Shown here piece after piece: positions 44,274 through 53,571 of a stretch of 64,000 bases of DNA. Made by a program: the position numbers and the translations under genes. Source of the stretch: Chitinophaga niabensis (GTDB lineage: Bacteria; Bacteroidota; Bacteroidia; Chitinophagales; Chitinophagaceae); assembly GCA_017849435.1 (NCBI GenBank), contig JAFIGY010000012.1, positions 248,001-312,000 of the forward strand. Reading direction: 5' to 3'. The first letter of the stretch is position 1; each line of letters opens with the position of its first letter. The notes under the pieces were generated by a model. It searched no databases, was not told the DNA's origin, and saw nothing but the letters and a program-made list of their open reading frames with translations.

Positions 44274-45599
44274 GTGAAGCTTTTTACCAAACTGACACTT
44301 TTCATCACGCTGTCCAAACTGGCGATCGTATTGCTGTTTGTATCGCTCCTGCCTTTTCTGGTAGATCGCATTGCCTATCAGTACAACGATTACTATTTGC
44401 GGGAGCAAAAGAAGAAAGTGCTGGATGTGATCCGCCGGAATGGTATACAGGAGTATCTGCAGGGGGAAGAGACGTACGGCAGCTATACCATGCTTAAAGA
44501 GGAATACATTTCCCTTGAGCCGGCAGGCCCGACTGTACAGCGGGATACCATTGCTACATCGCGGAGACTGGTGGAAGGGGATACCCTCACCTACCGCGTT
44601 CTCAGTCATACCTTCGATTATCAGCAGAAGAGGTACATCCTCGAAGTAGGTAAGAAAACGGCCACTATCAGTCAATATAACAAGCCGCTGCAAAGAGTGG
44701 CTTTATCCGTATTGATCGGTCTTATCATCCTTACTGTACTGGCAGATCTGATTTACACCCGCCTGTTGCTGCGTCCCCTGAGCACGATCATTAAAACAAA
44801 ACTCATCAACCCGCGCTTCCCTTTCCGCGATCCGCTTCCTCCCGTGAAAACGTCCACTACGGATTTTCGTTACCTGGATGATATGCTCATCGGGCTGATG
44901 GGCAAGATCAAGGCTGCGTTTGAGAAGGAAAGGGAGTTCACGGCCAACGCCTCCCATGAATTGATGACCCCTGTCGGCATCCTGCAGAACAAAATGGAAA
45001 ACTTGTTGATAGACGAAGAGCTGGATGAGGTGCAGGAGAAGAAGATCATGGGGATGATGAAAACGCTGAACCGGCTCAAGAAGATCGTGCATTCGTTACT
45101 GTTAATCTCCCGGATCGAAAATGACCAGTTCCCGAAAACGGACACCTTTTCCCTGCAGGCATTGGTGGAAGAAGTGATGGAAGAACTGGAACACCGGCTG
45201 CAGGAAAAGCAATTGCGTTTTGCGATGGAAGTGCCTGCGGACGTTATGCTTTCCGGGTTCAACCACGATCTCGTTTTTCAACTGGTTTACAACCTGCTCA
45301 ATAATGCCATCCGCTATAACCGCCCTGAAGGAGAAATATTTGTCAGCTGGCAGCCCCATCAGCTGATGATCAGAGATACCGGCACCGGCATACCACCTGA
45401 AGAACTGGATACGATCTTCAACCGGTTTAAAAAAGTGGAGAGGACGGAGAATGAGGGATATGGATTAGGACTTTCCATAGCCGCTACTATTGCGCAATAT
45501 CATGATATCCGCATTGCAGTAAGCTCTGAAGTGGGGACGGGTACGACGTTTACGCTCATATGGCCGTACGCACTTAAAGCGGAACAGAGCGATCGCTGA
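44274..45599 (+). CDS. membrane sensor histidine kinase
   Basis: A 441-residue kinase with GTG start at 44274, one base past the regulator stop. Two transmembrane helices (about 10-32 and 143-165) flank a ~110-residue periplasmic sensor. HAMP-like linker, then the H-box FTANASHELMTPVGILQNKM (His about residue 227), the N-box NLLNNAIRYN and the ATPase G-boxes DTGTGIPPEEL and GYGLGLSIAATIAQYHD. It overlaps the convergent metallophosphoesterase gene by 26 bases. Sensor input unknown. Confidence 0.92.
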   Translation: MKLFTKLTLFITLSKLAIVLLFVSLLPFLVDRIAYQYNDYYLREQKKKVLDVIRRNGIQEYLQGEETYGSYTMLKEEYISLEPAGPTVQRDTIATSRRLVEGDTLTYRVLSHTFDYQQKRYILEVGKKTATISQYNKPLQRVALSVLIGLIILTVLADLIYTRLLLRPLSTIIKTKLINPRFPFRDPLPPVKTSTTDFRYLDDMLIGLMGKIKAAFEKEREFTANASHELMTPVGILQNKMENLLIDEELDEVQEKKIMGMMKTLNRLKKIVHSLLLISRIENDQFPKTDTFSLQALVEEVMEELEHRLQEKQLRFAMEVPADVMLSGFNHDLVFQLVYNLLNNAIRYNRPEGEIFVSWQPHQLMIRDTGTGIPPEELDTIFNRFKKVERTENEGYGLGLSIAATIAQYHDIRIAVSSEVGTGTTFTLIWPYALKAEQSDR

Positions 45600-46536
45600 T
45601 CTTTGCCGGGAAACGCGCTTTGATCCGCTCCGGCACTGCATCCCGGTAACGGCTGGAACGCCCTTCGATGGTGAGTTTGCCGGCAGGGTCGAGGGTGATG
45701 AATGCGAAGAGCGGATCTGCGTAGTAATAAGCGCCGCCGGAGTAAACATAGCTGGCGCTGTTGATGATGAAATAGTGTACACCATTACGTTCTCCATGCC
45801 GGTCGTCATGATCATGACCCATGAAAACCGCTGCCACACGGGAATTTTTGCCTGCCTGTGCAGCCGCCAGGTTGGCTTCATCAAAAATGGTCAATATCTC
45901 ATCTGCATTCCCGATCTCCTGGAAGTAATCGCTGAGGAATACCGGCTGATGCATGAAAACGATCACGGGATATTTCGCTGCAGCAAGGTCCTGCCTGAGC
46001 CAATCCAGCTGCGGACGGTCTGTAAAGCTGCGTTTGGGCGCGGGTAAGGGTCCCCAGTTGCTGCTGGCGTAGTCTTCCAGCGTATTGTCCTCTTTCCGCA
46101 GGAAATTCCGGTCCATGATTACAAAATGATATCCGTCGTGATCAAAGGAGTAGTAGGGTTTTTCCATACCCCATAACTGCATAATGGTGGTCTTGTCACA
46201 AACATCCATATCGTGATTGCCCAATACGTGATACTTCGGGCCTTTGAAGCGGTTCCATTCCGCCATGATCCCGTCTGATCCTTTAGGACGGCAGAAATCG
46301 CCGCACTGGATAATGAAATCCGGCGACACTTTCATCACCGCATCCATAAAAGCTTTCATACGCGGCTCTTCTCCCTTCCCGAACTGCAAATGATGCAGGT
46401 CTGTGATCAGGCCGAACCGTACTTTCTTTGCGCCTTTGGGGAGGCCGCTGGAAGGGATGGACCAGCTGCGGGTGCTGACAAGCAGCCCTGCGCCCGCCAC
46501 GCCCAGCTGTTTGAGGAAGTTCCTGCGTTGTTGCAT
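45574..46536 (-). CDS. exported metallophosphoesterase
   Basis: A calcineurin-like phosphoesterase of 320 residues from ATG 46536 (MQQRRNFLKQLGVAG), chosen for the twin-arginine-like signal; the frame extends 29 codons upstream into the preceding gap. All five metal motifs are visible: GLITDLHHL, CGDFCRP, LGNHDMD, FMHQPVF and GHDHDDRHG. It lies 25 bases after a phospholipase C on the same strand, so the pair likely work on phosphate release from lipids or phosphodiesters. The 3' end overlaps the histidine kinase of the other strand. Confidence 0.88.
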   Translation of the reverse strand: MQQRRNFLKQLGVAGAGLLVSTRSWSIPSSGLPKGAKKVRFGLITDLHHLQFGKGEEPRMKAFMDAVMKVSPDFIIQCGDFCRPKGSDGIMAEWNRFKGPKYHVLGNHDMDVCDKTTIMQLWGMEKPYYSFDHDGYHFVIMDRNFLRKEDNTLEDYASSNWGPLPAPKRSFTDRPQLDWLRQDLAAAKYPVIVFMHQPVFLSDYFQEIGNADEILTIFDEANLAAAQAGKNSRVAAVFMGHDHDDRHGERNGVHYFIINSASYVYSGGAYYYADPLFAFITLDPAGKLTIEGRSSRYRDAVPERIKARFPAKISDRSVPL

Positions 46537-46561
46537 AAAACGTAGTTTGACAGGTGCAAAA

Positions 46562-49060
46562 TTAAGCCCGGCCCATGAAAGGATCGGTAAAACTTTCTTT
46601 CCCGGTTTCCACCCGTCCTGCATACCGTTGTTCGAAATGCGCTGCTCCCTTTACCCGGATGCTAAAGTCATACCAGCCATAACTCCTGCCCAACGGGATC
46701 GTTATCACATCCTTGCCGTTCCGGGGGATGGTTTTTGAAAGGGATTTCTGCCCATAGGCCTTGTCATCGATCTGAACATCCAGGTTCGCGGTACCGGTAT
46801 TATTCAGTTGCAGTACGATGTTACCGGCGGGATCGTAAGTACAGCCGATCTCCAGCGAAGGGTCATGGCTGTTTCCCCTGAAAGCACGATGAAAACCATT
46901 CGGCCCGTGCAGGTGAAGTTGATAGTCTCCTTTCACAAAAGATATACCGGGCCATGCATACGTGAGCGCATCCCCTGCACCAACGGCGAATGACCAGTTG
47001 CGGGAGATCTCCGCGGCGCCGTTCTCTTCTCTGAACGGAACAGGTGCGTATACTGTGAATGGCGAACCTGCAGAACGTTTGCCTGTAGCCATTCTGATCT
47101 CGAATGATCCTGTGCCCGCGTTCCATTTTCCATCCGCATGCAGTTCATATGGCAGTGCACAGGAAGGACGGATCCCTTTTTCCTGCCCTGCCATCAGGCC
47201 CTGTGGCGGTATTCCCTTACGCAAGGCTCCCAGCTGGCTTTCGGTGAGTTGTTGAAAACCGGAAGGGTCTTGTCTGAATTTGGCGTTATAGATATCCTGC
47301 ACGTATTTATCGCGGTGCAGAAAAGGCATATTCCCCGGCTTTTTCCCGTCAAAGGGACTGAATGCTGATGTAAGATCGCCGCAGATCGTGCGCCGCCATT
47401 GACTGATATTATCTGTCCGGATATCTTTTCCGAATTTTTGACGCAGGAATGTTTCCAGGAACTGTAACGTGGACGTATGATCGAAGAGTTGCGAGCATAC
47501 CTTACCGCCTCTGCTCCAGGGGGATGCGATGATCATCGGTACCCTGAACCCCAGGCCTATCGGTGCTTCCCGGGCCTGCTTCTTCGTGATGCCCTGCTTC
47601 AGTTCGTTGGCCAGCCGCACATGTTCCACCTCCGTTTCAATGCCGGCCGTGCATTTACCCGTGCCGGGTTTATTGTTGTCGGGGATGGAGAAAGGCGGTA
47701 TGTGGTCGAAGTAGCCATCGTTCTCGTCGTAGGTGACAATGAAAATGGTTTTCTTCCAGACTTCCGGATTGCCGGTGAGGATATCCAGTATCTCGGACAC
47801 ATACCATGCGCCGTACCAGGGGGCGCTGGGGTGATCGGAGAAGTTCTGTGGTCCGGCTATCCAGGAGACGGTTGGCAGTTTGCTTTCGTGCACATCCTTC
47901 CGGAACTGATGGAGAATATCACCTTTGGGCACGGTCACTTCCCGTTGTTCGTTGCCATCCCGATAGGTGAGTTGTGTAACGGAACGGAAGGACGGATCGC
48001 CGCTGTTGATTGTGAAGGCCCGCTGGTGGAGGGATTTTTCTTTTGCGAAAAGTTGATCGAAGTTCGATTTGTTCCATTTGGAAAGCTCGGTGGTGGCGTT
48101 GTCCAGCGCTTCCTGCTTTTTAGCGATGTCGTTTTTTATTTTTTGTGCAGCTTCTTCTGATGATGGGCTGGCCTCCTGTAATTTGTTGATCTCTTCCGGC
48201 AGGGTATCTACCAGTTTCTGCAGACCTTGTACATAACGGGAAGAGAATTTCACCTGGTAAGGTGCGAAGAACTCCAGCAGATTGCAGCCGAAGTTGGCGA
48301 GCCAGGAGCGTTCTTCGCCTTTAAATCCGCCACCGCAGCTGATATCGTTCTGATAGAATTTCCAGGGGATGTGATGCTGTTCCAGCAGTTCGGGGAATGT
48401 GCCCCAGTTGAGTTTCCCGTAGCTGAAGTCATCGTTGCGGATGTTCGCTTTGGGCAGTCCGTTTTCCTCATTGGTGATCTTGCCCGTCCAGAAGAAGGAA
48501 CGATTGGGCGTGGTGCTGGTCATACCGGAACAGAAATTCTGGTCGCATATCGTGAAAGCATCCGCCATGGCGTAATTGAAGGGAAGGTCCTGCCGCGTGT
48601 AATATCCCAGCGTCAGCGGCATGGCTGCGTATTGTTTGTTACCAGGCCTTTTTGCGATCAGCCATTGATCTGATTTTCCGGTGTTGTACGCATCCACCTG
48701 GCTGGCGCGCGAGTGGGGAAGGGAGCCCATCCAGGTGATCTTTGTATCCTTTATGTCCAGCCGGAAGGGGGCATAGGTTTCGCCTTTCTCATTCGTCTGG
48801 AACCAGACGGGCTTTTCATCCGGGAGCAGTATCGCCCTTGGATCGTTGAATCCGCGTACTCCCTGCAGAGTGCCGAAGCAATGGTCAAAAGAACGGTTCT
48901 CCTGCATCAGTATCACGATGTGTTCCGCATCCAGGAAAGTGCTGCCCGGTGCGGGATCGATGGCTGAAGCCCGCTGAATAGAAGCGGGAATGATGGAAGA
49001 AAGGCCGGCCGCACCGGAAAGAAGGATCGATTTTCGAAGGAATTCGCGTCTGGTGTCCAT
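46562..49060 (-). CDS. phosphocholine-type phospholipase C, TAT-exported
   Basis: An 832-residue enzyme of the phosphocholine-specific phospholipase C family (acid-phosphatase-like fold), releasing diacylglycerol and phosphocholine. The twin-arginine signal MDTRREFLRKSILLSGAAG is the family's usual export route. Active-site blocks: HIVILMQENRSFDHCFGTL near the N-terminus (nucleophile Thr/Ser group in the following loop) and IVTYDENDGYFDHI at about 430. The C terminus has two beta domains (about 640-830), as in family members. It lies 79 bases after a two-component kinase on the same strand and is followed by a metallophosphoesterase gene. Phosphate scavenging from lipid headgroups is an inference. 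Confidence 0.9.
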   Translation of the reverse strand: MDTRREFLRKSILLSGAAGLSSIIPASIQRASAIDPAPGSTFLDAEHIVILMQENRSFDHCFGTLQGVRGFNDPRAILLPDEKPVWFQTNEKGETYAPFRLDIKDTKITWMGSLPHSRASQVDAYNTGKSDQWLIAKRPGNKQYAAMPLTLGYYTRQDLPFNYAMADAFTICDQNFCSGMTSTTPNRSFFWTGKITNEENGLPKANIRNDDFSYGKLNWGTFPELLEQHHIPWKFYQNDISCGGGFKGEERSWLANFGCNLLEFFAPYQVKFSSRYVQGLQKLVDTLPEEINKLQEASPSSEEAAQKIKNDIAKKQEALDNATTELSKWNKSNFDQLFAKEKSLHQRAFTINSGDPSFRSVTQLTYRDGNEQREVTVPKGDILHQFRKDVHESKLPTVSWIAGPQNFSDHPSAPWYGAWYVSEILDILTGNPEVWKKTIFIVTYDENDGYFDHIPPFSIPDNNKPGTGKCTAGIETEVEHVRLANELKQGITKKQAREAPIGLGFRVPMIIASPWSRGGKVCSQLFDHTSTLQFLETFLRQKFGKDIRTDNISQWRRTICGDLTSAFSPFDGKKPGNMPFLHRDKYVQDIYNAKFRQDPSGFQQLTESQLGALRKGIPPQGLMAGQEKGIRPSCALPYELHADGKWNAGTGSFEIRMATGKRSAGSPFTVYAPVPFREENGAAEISRNWSFAVGAGDALTYAWPGISFVKGDYQLHLHGPNGFHRAFRGNSHDPSLEIGCTYDPAGNIVLQLNNTGTANLDVQIDDKAYGQKSLSKTIPRNGKDVITIPLGRSYGWYDFSIRVKGAAHFEQRYAGRVETGKESFTDPFMGRA

Positions 49061-49139
49061 AATTTAAACGTGGTGTGCATGGTTCACCGGACAAAATAGT
49101 GAATTATGGGTGGGAGGGAGTGAAAAAGTGATCAGTGGT

Positions 49140-50636
49140 TCATATCGCCGGAAGAAGGAACCAGAACGTAGTACCGCTCCCGGGAGCGCTCTTGATGTGG
49201 ATGACGGTTTGATGAAGGTCCAGTATCTTTTTCACGATCGCCAACCCCAGTCCCATGCCTTTATTCGTTCCTTCCACCTGCGGAAGCTGTTTGTACCGCT
49301 CAAAGATGAATGGTTGCTGTGATGCAGGGATACCGATCCCGTTATCAGATACCGCTATTTCCACAGTCGCAGGATTTGCGCGCAACATCACGTTGATCCG
49401 GCCGTTTTCCGCTGTAAATTTCAGCGCATTGTCCAGCAGGTTCTGGATCACTCTTTCCAGCAGCGCCACATCCGCAAATACCTGCGGAAGATGAGAAGGC
49501 GCTTCCAGTTGCAGCGACATGTTCTTGTTTTTCGCCAGTAACTGATATTTCAGCAGTACGTCGTTCACCAGTTCCCCGATGGCAACGGGTTCTTTCTGCG
49601 GAACGATCTGGTTGGCTTCCAGCTTGGAATATTCAAACAGCTGTTCCACCAGTCGCGCAAGGTTCTGTGAGCTGTCGTGGATGATACCAAGGTATTTACT
49701 TTGATCTGAAGCAGACACCTGGTCTTTCTTTATCAGCAGTGTTTCGATATATCCCTGCATAATAGCCAGCGGCGTACGCAGATCGTGGGATACATTTGCG
49801 ATCAGTTCCTGTCGGAGGCGGTCGGTAGCCGTGATCTTTTCCATATTGGCTACAATGGTATCCGCCATTTCATTGAAGGTGGAAGTAAGCACGCCAAGGT
49901 TACCCTTGCCATGTCCTTCGATGCGCGCGGTGAGGTCTCCTTCCTTGAAACGGATCACAGTACCGGCAATCTGGCAAATGCTGTCCGTGATCAGGAAGAA
50001 GGTGATAATGCCCACCAGCAGGGCGATAATGAGGGTTGCGAAGAAGATGGTGGAGCCAAGACTGAAAAAGAAATTGCTTTTCAGGGCGCCCAGTACACCG
50101 GCTTGTTTTTCACTGGCCAGCACGGCGTAAACATAGCCGCTCAGCGCGCCGTTTTCCATAATGGGCGCCGCAGAGAAAATAGCTTTTTCATCCGGGTTCT
50201 TGGGATTGTCCCCGGCAATATAACGATGACCGCCTTCGCGGATGTATTGCTGCACGGCCTGCAGGTTTACTTCATTCTGTTTAACGGATTTGTCCGGCAC
50301 CACAAAATCGATGATCTTACCCTGCTGATCCAGCAGATATACTTCCACACTCGGGTTGATGACCATGATGGAATGAATGATGTCATGTGTGACCAGCGTA
50401 TCCGGCCGGCCGTTCTTCAGTGGTTGTGTGGATCGGGCAAGATGTGCTGCAATGTCGCCATACAATTGCTGATTCACTTCGTAGAAATATTTCTTCGATA
50501 TAAAAGATGCCATGATCACATATGCGATCCCCAGCAGTATCAAAAGTGCGGTGAATACACCGGATATTTTCCAGAAGAGCAGATTGCCACGGATCGTTTT
50601 GATCGACATGTTGACAGCTTTTTTATAGTTCTTCAT
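49140..50636 (-). CDS. HAMP-containing sensor histidine kinase
   Basis: A 498-residue kinase. Two transmembrane helices (about 25-48 and 190-215) bound a ~140-residue periplasmic sensor, followed by a HAMP linker (GTVIRFKEGDLTARIEG), the H-box ELIANVSHDLRTPLAIMQGY, N-box NLLDNALKFT, and DNGIGIPASQQPFIFERY with GLGLAIVKKILDLH. The stop of the regulator overlaps its start by 14 bases, so the two are coupled. MSIKTIRGN ten residues in could be an alternative start. Downstream is phospholipase C; possible control of that gene is inference. Confidence 0.92.
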   Translation of the reverse strand: MKNYKKAVNMSIKTIRGNLLFWKISGVFTALLILLGIAYVIMASFISKKYFYEVNQQLYGDIAAHLARSTQPLKNGRPDTLVTHDIIHSIMVINPSVEVYLLDQQGKIIDFVVPDKSVKQNEVNLQAVQQYIREGGHRYIAGDNPKNPDEKAIFSAAPIMENGALSGYVYAVLASEKQAGVLGALKSNFFFSLGSTIFFATLIIALLVGIITFFLITDSICQIAGTVIRFKEGDLTARIEGHGKGNLGVLTSTFNEMADTIVANMEKITATDRLRQELIANVSHDLRTPLAIMQGYIETLLIKKDQVSASDQSKYLGIIHDSSQNLARLVEQLFEYSKLEANQIVPQKEPVAIGELVNDVLLKYQLLAKNKNMSLQLEAPSHLPQVFADVALLERVIQNLLDNALKFTAENGRINVMLRANPATVEIAVSDNGIGIPASQQPFIFERYKQLPQVEGTNKGMGLGLAIVKKILDLHQTVIHIKSAPGSGTTFWFLLPAI

Positions 50637-51351
50637 TGAACCGGTATCCTACACCCCAGGTAGTGAGGATGTACTGTGGTTCAGAGATATTCCTTTCGAT
50701 CTTGCTGCGGAGCCGGTTGATGTGGGAGTTGACCGTGTGCTCATATCCTTCAAAATCATATCCCCATACCAGGTTCAACAAACGCCGGCGGCTATAGCTT
50801 TTACCGGGATTGGAAGCGAGCAGCGCCAACAGGTCAAACTCCCTGGGCGAAAGCTCTATCCGCGCATGGCTTAACGTCACTTTCCGTTTGTCGAGATCAA
50901 TTTCCAGTTCCCCGAACTGCATGTGCAGCAGTGGTGTTGCTTTGTTTTCCGGCGGTAGTTCTTCTGTACGCCGGAAAATAACCTTTACGCGGGCAATGAA
51001 TTCGCGGATGCTGAAGGGTTTGGTGAGGTAATCGTCCGCTCCGGTTTCAAGTCCCAGCACCTTATCGATCTCTTCCGATTTGGCGGATAGTATCATGACA
51101 GGCGTACTTCGGTCAGTTAACCTTACCTGCCGGCAGATCTCCATGCCGTTGATGCCGGGCAACATGATATCCAGGATGATCAGGCTGTATGGCTGTGTTT
51201 TGGCGGCAGCGAGCGCGTCCAGTCCATTCTGTACACTTGTTACGGCGCAGCCAAGATCGGTGAGGTGTATACTGAGCAACTCCACGATATTCGGATCGTC
51301 TTCTATGATCAATACCTGGTGAACGGGATTCATGACCGGAAAGGTCGGCAA
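50623..51351 (-). CDS. OmpR/PhoB-family response regulator
   Basis: A 242-residue regulator (or 236 from the ATG at 51333, MNPVHQVLIIEDD). Receiver domain with Asp in LIILDIMLPGINGME, Thr/Ser in MILSAKSEE and Lys in LTKPFSIREF; winged helix with LSPREFDLLALLASNPGKSY and EHTVNSHINRLRSKIE. It is first of the regulator-kinase pair on the minus strand and divergent from the tandem-spondin lipoprotein gene. Confidence 0.93.
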   Translation of the reverse strand: MPTFPVMNPVHQVLIIEDDPNIVELLSIHLTDLGCAVTSVQNGLDALAAAKTQPYSLIILDIMLPGINGMEICRQVRLTDRSTPVMILSAKSEEIDKVLGLETGADDYLTKPFSIREFIARVKVIFRRTEELPPENKATPLLHMQFGELEIDLDKRKVTLSHARIELSPREFDLLALLASNPGKSYSRRRLLNLVWGYDFEGYEHTVNSHINRLRSKIERNISEPQYILTTWGVGYRFNEEL

Positions 51352-51377
51352 AATATATTAACAGCGATGCACCGTGA

Positions 51378-51385
51378 TACTTTTG
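51378..51385 (+). promoter_or_regulatory. candidate -7 box for the spondin-domain gene
   Basis: TACTTTTG matches TAnnTTTG and lies 84 bases before the spondin start, in the gap shared with the divergent response regulator. No upstream TTG at normal distance. Confidence 0.35.
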
Positions 51386-51468
51386 TTATAATTCTGAGAC
51401 TACAGCGGGATATCCATGTTGTTGCTTTGTTGTAATGACACCGATTTATCATCATTAAACCTCATACC

Positions 51469-52749
51469 ATGCAACATTACAGCTACCTTCTCTGCGGTCT
51501 CGGCCTGTTGGCGATATTCCCATCCTGCAAGAAACACGAAATGCCGGACAGGATGAAAACCGTGAAAGTGGAAAATGTATTAATGGCAAAAAATCTTTCA
51601 CAATCCGGCACTTTCATGGGAAGCGGAACGCCTCCGGTCATTTTCCCCGGCCAGGAGGTTAGTTTCAGCTTCTCCGCCGGTAAAGGCCAAACACTGGCTT
51701 TTGCGACCATGTATGGCTGGTCCAACGACCTGTTCTTTGCACCGGCGAACCCCGGTATTACTTTATTTAAACAGGATGGCACACCCATAGAAGGAGATGT
51801 ATCAGATCAGATCCGCCTCTGGGACAATGGTACGCGTATTAATCAGCCGCCGGGGATGAATGTGAACCACCCCGGTATGCCGGATCATGCACCGGTGATG
51901 GAAGTGAACGGCAAAGATGCACAGGGTAATACTTATCTGCCTGCGCGGCAGTTAATGAAAGGAACGTTGAAATATGAAGGGAATTCAGTTTTCACTTTCA
52001 CGATCCGGAACATCTCCGGCGGTACGATGAATGAAACGCCTTTCAGTCCGGGTGTTTGGACCGTCTCCAATATGCTGGGTGGCAACCTCCTCAGCCCTGC
52101 ACCCATTTATGAAAGCGGCAAACCCACTGCCAACGGACTCACACCGCTGGCTGAAATGGGAGACAACGGCATGTTGTCAAAATACCTTTCAGACAATACA
52201 AAGATCTTCACCCCGCTTTCTCCTGTGCTGATCGTTGTATACAAAGGTGACGATAACCCGATCTTCAAAGCCGGAGAAAACGACCGTGGCAACGGACTGG
52301 CCAACCTTGCGCAGAAAGGGGACGCCACTGCACTGCAGGCTTATTTGATGCAACAGAAGAATGTCCGCCATGTGTATGTCGTGAAAGCGGATCAGACTAC
52401 CGTATTGCTTCCCTTTATCGGAACGATGACCGGTGGCAGTGTGGTGCAGCAGATCGATTATAAGGAAGGAGACCGGATCACTTTCGCTACCATGTTCGGG
52501 TACTCGAACGACTGGTTCTATTCCTTCGGTACCGAGGGTATCATGGCTGGTACAACAGGAGATCAGACAGGTCTTGTTAAATTATTTGACGACGGCACGG
52601 CGGTAGATCAGTACCCGGGAGCAGGAAACAGCCAGGGGGCTTTTGGCGGGGCGCCGCAAACGCCGGAGAAGAACCCGATACAGGAAGTGAGCGTGGAGAA
52701 ATATTCGGTGCCGATGGTGAAGGAGGTGATCAGGGTGACGTTGAGGTAG
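51469..52749 (+). CDS. tandem spondin-N-domain lipoprotein
   Basis: A 426-residue surface or periplasmic lipoprotein: lipobox FPSC, Cys about residue 22. It contains two spondin-N-like units with parallel features: unit 1 about 35-190 (LAFATMYGWSNDLFFAP, LWDNGTRINQPPG) and unit 2 about 265-410 (ITFATMFGYSNDWFYSFG, LFDDGTAVDQYPG). The linkers are repeated as well (LAEMGDNGMLSKYLSDN and LAQKGDATALQAYLMQQ), so the gene arose by duplication. The spondin domain is otherwise best known from animal extracellular-matrix proteins; here it probably binds a ligand. It is divergent from a two-component system, which may regulate it. Confidence 0.85.
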   Translation: MQHYSYLLCGLGLLAIFPSCKKHEMPDRMKTVKVENVLMAKNLSQSGTFMGSGTPPVIFPGQEVSFSFSAGKGQTLAFATMYGWSNDLFFAPANPGITLFKQDGTPIEGDVSDQIRLWDNGTRINQPPGMNVNHPGMPDHAPVMEVNGKDAQGNTYLPARQLMKGTLKYEGNSVFTFTIRNISGGTMNETPFSPGVWTVSNMLGGNLLSPAPIYESGKPTANGLTPLAEMGDNGMLSKYLSDNTKIFTPLSPVLIVVYKGDDNPIFKAGENDRGNGLANLAQKGDATALQAYLMQQKNVRHVYVVKADQTTVLLPFIGTMTGGSVVQQIDYKEGDRITFATMFGYSNDWFYSFGTEGIMAGTTGDQTGLVKLFDDGTAVDQYPGAGNSQGAFGGAPQTPEKNPIQEVSVEKYSVPMVKEVIRVTLR

Positions 52750-52758
52750 GACGAGAAG

Positions 52759-52799
52759 AGGAGGCCGGTTCTGTTTGAAACGGGAGCCGGCTTCTTTTT
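52759..52799 (+). terminator. hairpin terminator after the spondin gene
   Basis: A long imperfect stem with G-U pairs (about 52759-52776 with 52779-52794), small loop, then TTTTT. It starts 10 bases past the stop. Confidence 0.6.
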
Positions 52800-52859
52800 C
52801 ATCAACAATCTCCTATCCACCAAAATTTTAATTAAATTCGGCTATACAACTCCAACCAT

Positions 52860-53213
52860 ATGGCCATAAAGATCATTAACGCCGTATTGATCCTGTTTGC
52901 TGTGTTCATGGGTTTCAAACAGGGATGGGCAATGTTAACCGGGAAACCGCAAATGCTGGAAATGTTCGGGAGGTGGGACTTTGGGAAGTCCGGGGTCATG
53001 GCCTTCGGGGCAGCAACGTTGCTGAGTGCCATATTGATCCTGTTTCCCAGAACATTCATCTGGGGAAATTTCCTGATGGCAGCGGGCATATTGCTGATCA
53101 TCTGTTTGCACCTGGGGGACAGGGATCCGAAAGGTGTGGGCGTTGAGTTGCCTTTTTTCCTGCTCAACTGGGTGATCATCTATCTGCGTCATCCGTTTGC
53201 TGACGGCCACTAA
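52860..53213 (+). CDS. small DoxX-like membrane protein
   Basis: A 117-residue inner-membrane protein with about four helices (3-20, 42-60, 66-84, 92-110). It resembles the DoxX-like group by length and helix pattern, with KQGWAMLTGKP and KSGVMAFGAATLLSAILIL. No catalytic residue is apparent. It is the first of three closely spaced plus-strand genes (11-base gap to an NTF2-like protein). Confidence 0.6.
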   Translation: MAIKIINAVLILFAVFMGFKQGWAMLTGKPQMLEMFGRWDFGKSGVMAFGAATLLSAILILFPRTFIWGNFLMAAGILLIICLHLGDRDPKGVGVELPFFLLNWVIIYLRHPFADGH

Positions 53214-53224
53214 ACGAATAAACC

Positions 53225-53548
53225 ATGAATACGGATAAACTTACGCACCCCGTGGTGAAAGCCGCGCTGGACGCCTGGCAGAAAGGAGACGCCGGCGCAT
53301 GGCATGCTTTCTTCACCGCTGACGCTCAATTGTTCGATGATGGAAGCCCGAGGGATTTCTCCGCCTTCTCCAGGTCGGCTATCGGTCATGAGCGGTTTAC
53401 GAGCATTGATAAAGTAGAAAACGATGGAAAGGACATCTACGGCCATTTTCACTCTGATCAATGGGGCGATTTCAAAACGTATTTCAAGTTCCATATCAAT
53501 GCGGATGGAAAGATCAACCGCCTGGATATCGGGCAGGCTAATTATTGA
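53225..53548 (+). CDS. NTF2/SnoaL-like small protein
   Basis: A 107-residue cytoplasmic protein. KAALDAWQKGDAGAWHAFFT at the N-terminus and a C-terminal strand FKFHINADGKINRLDIGQ give the cone-shaped SnoaL/NTF2-like fold, used as an enzyme or a binding pocket for small hydrophobic molecules. It lies between a DoxX-like protein and an esterase-like lipoprotein in one transcript. Its substrate cannot be predicted. Confidence 0.65.
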   Translation: MNTDKLTHPVVKAALDAWQKGDAGAWHAFFTADAQLFDDGSPRDFSAFSRSAIGHERFTSIDKVENDGKDIYGHFHSDQWGDFKTYFKFHINADGKINRLDIGQANY

Positions 53549-53571
53549 CACATGGAAAAAAGAATGATCGC

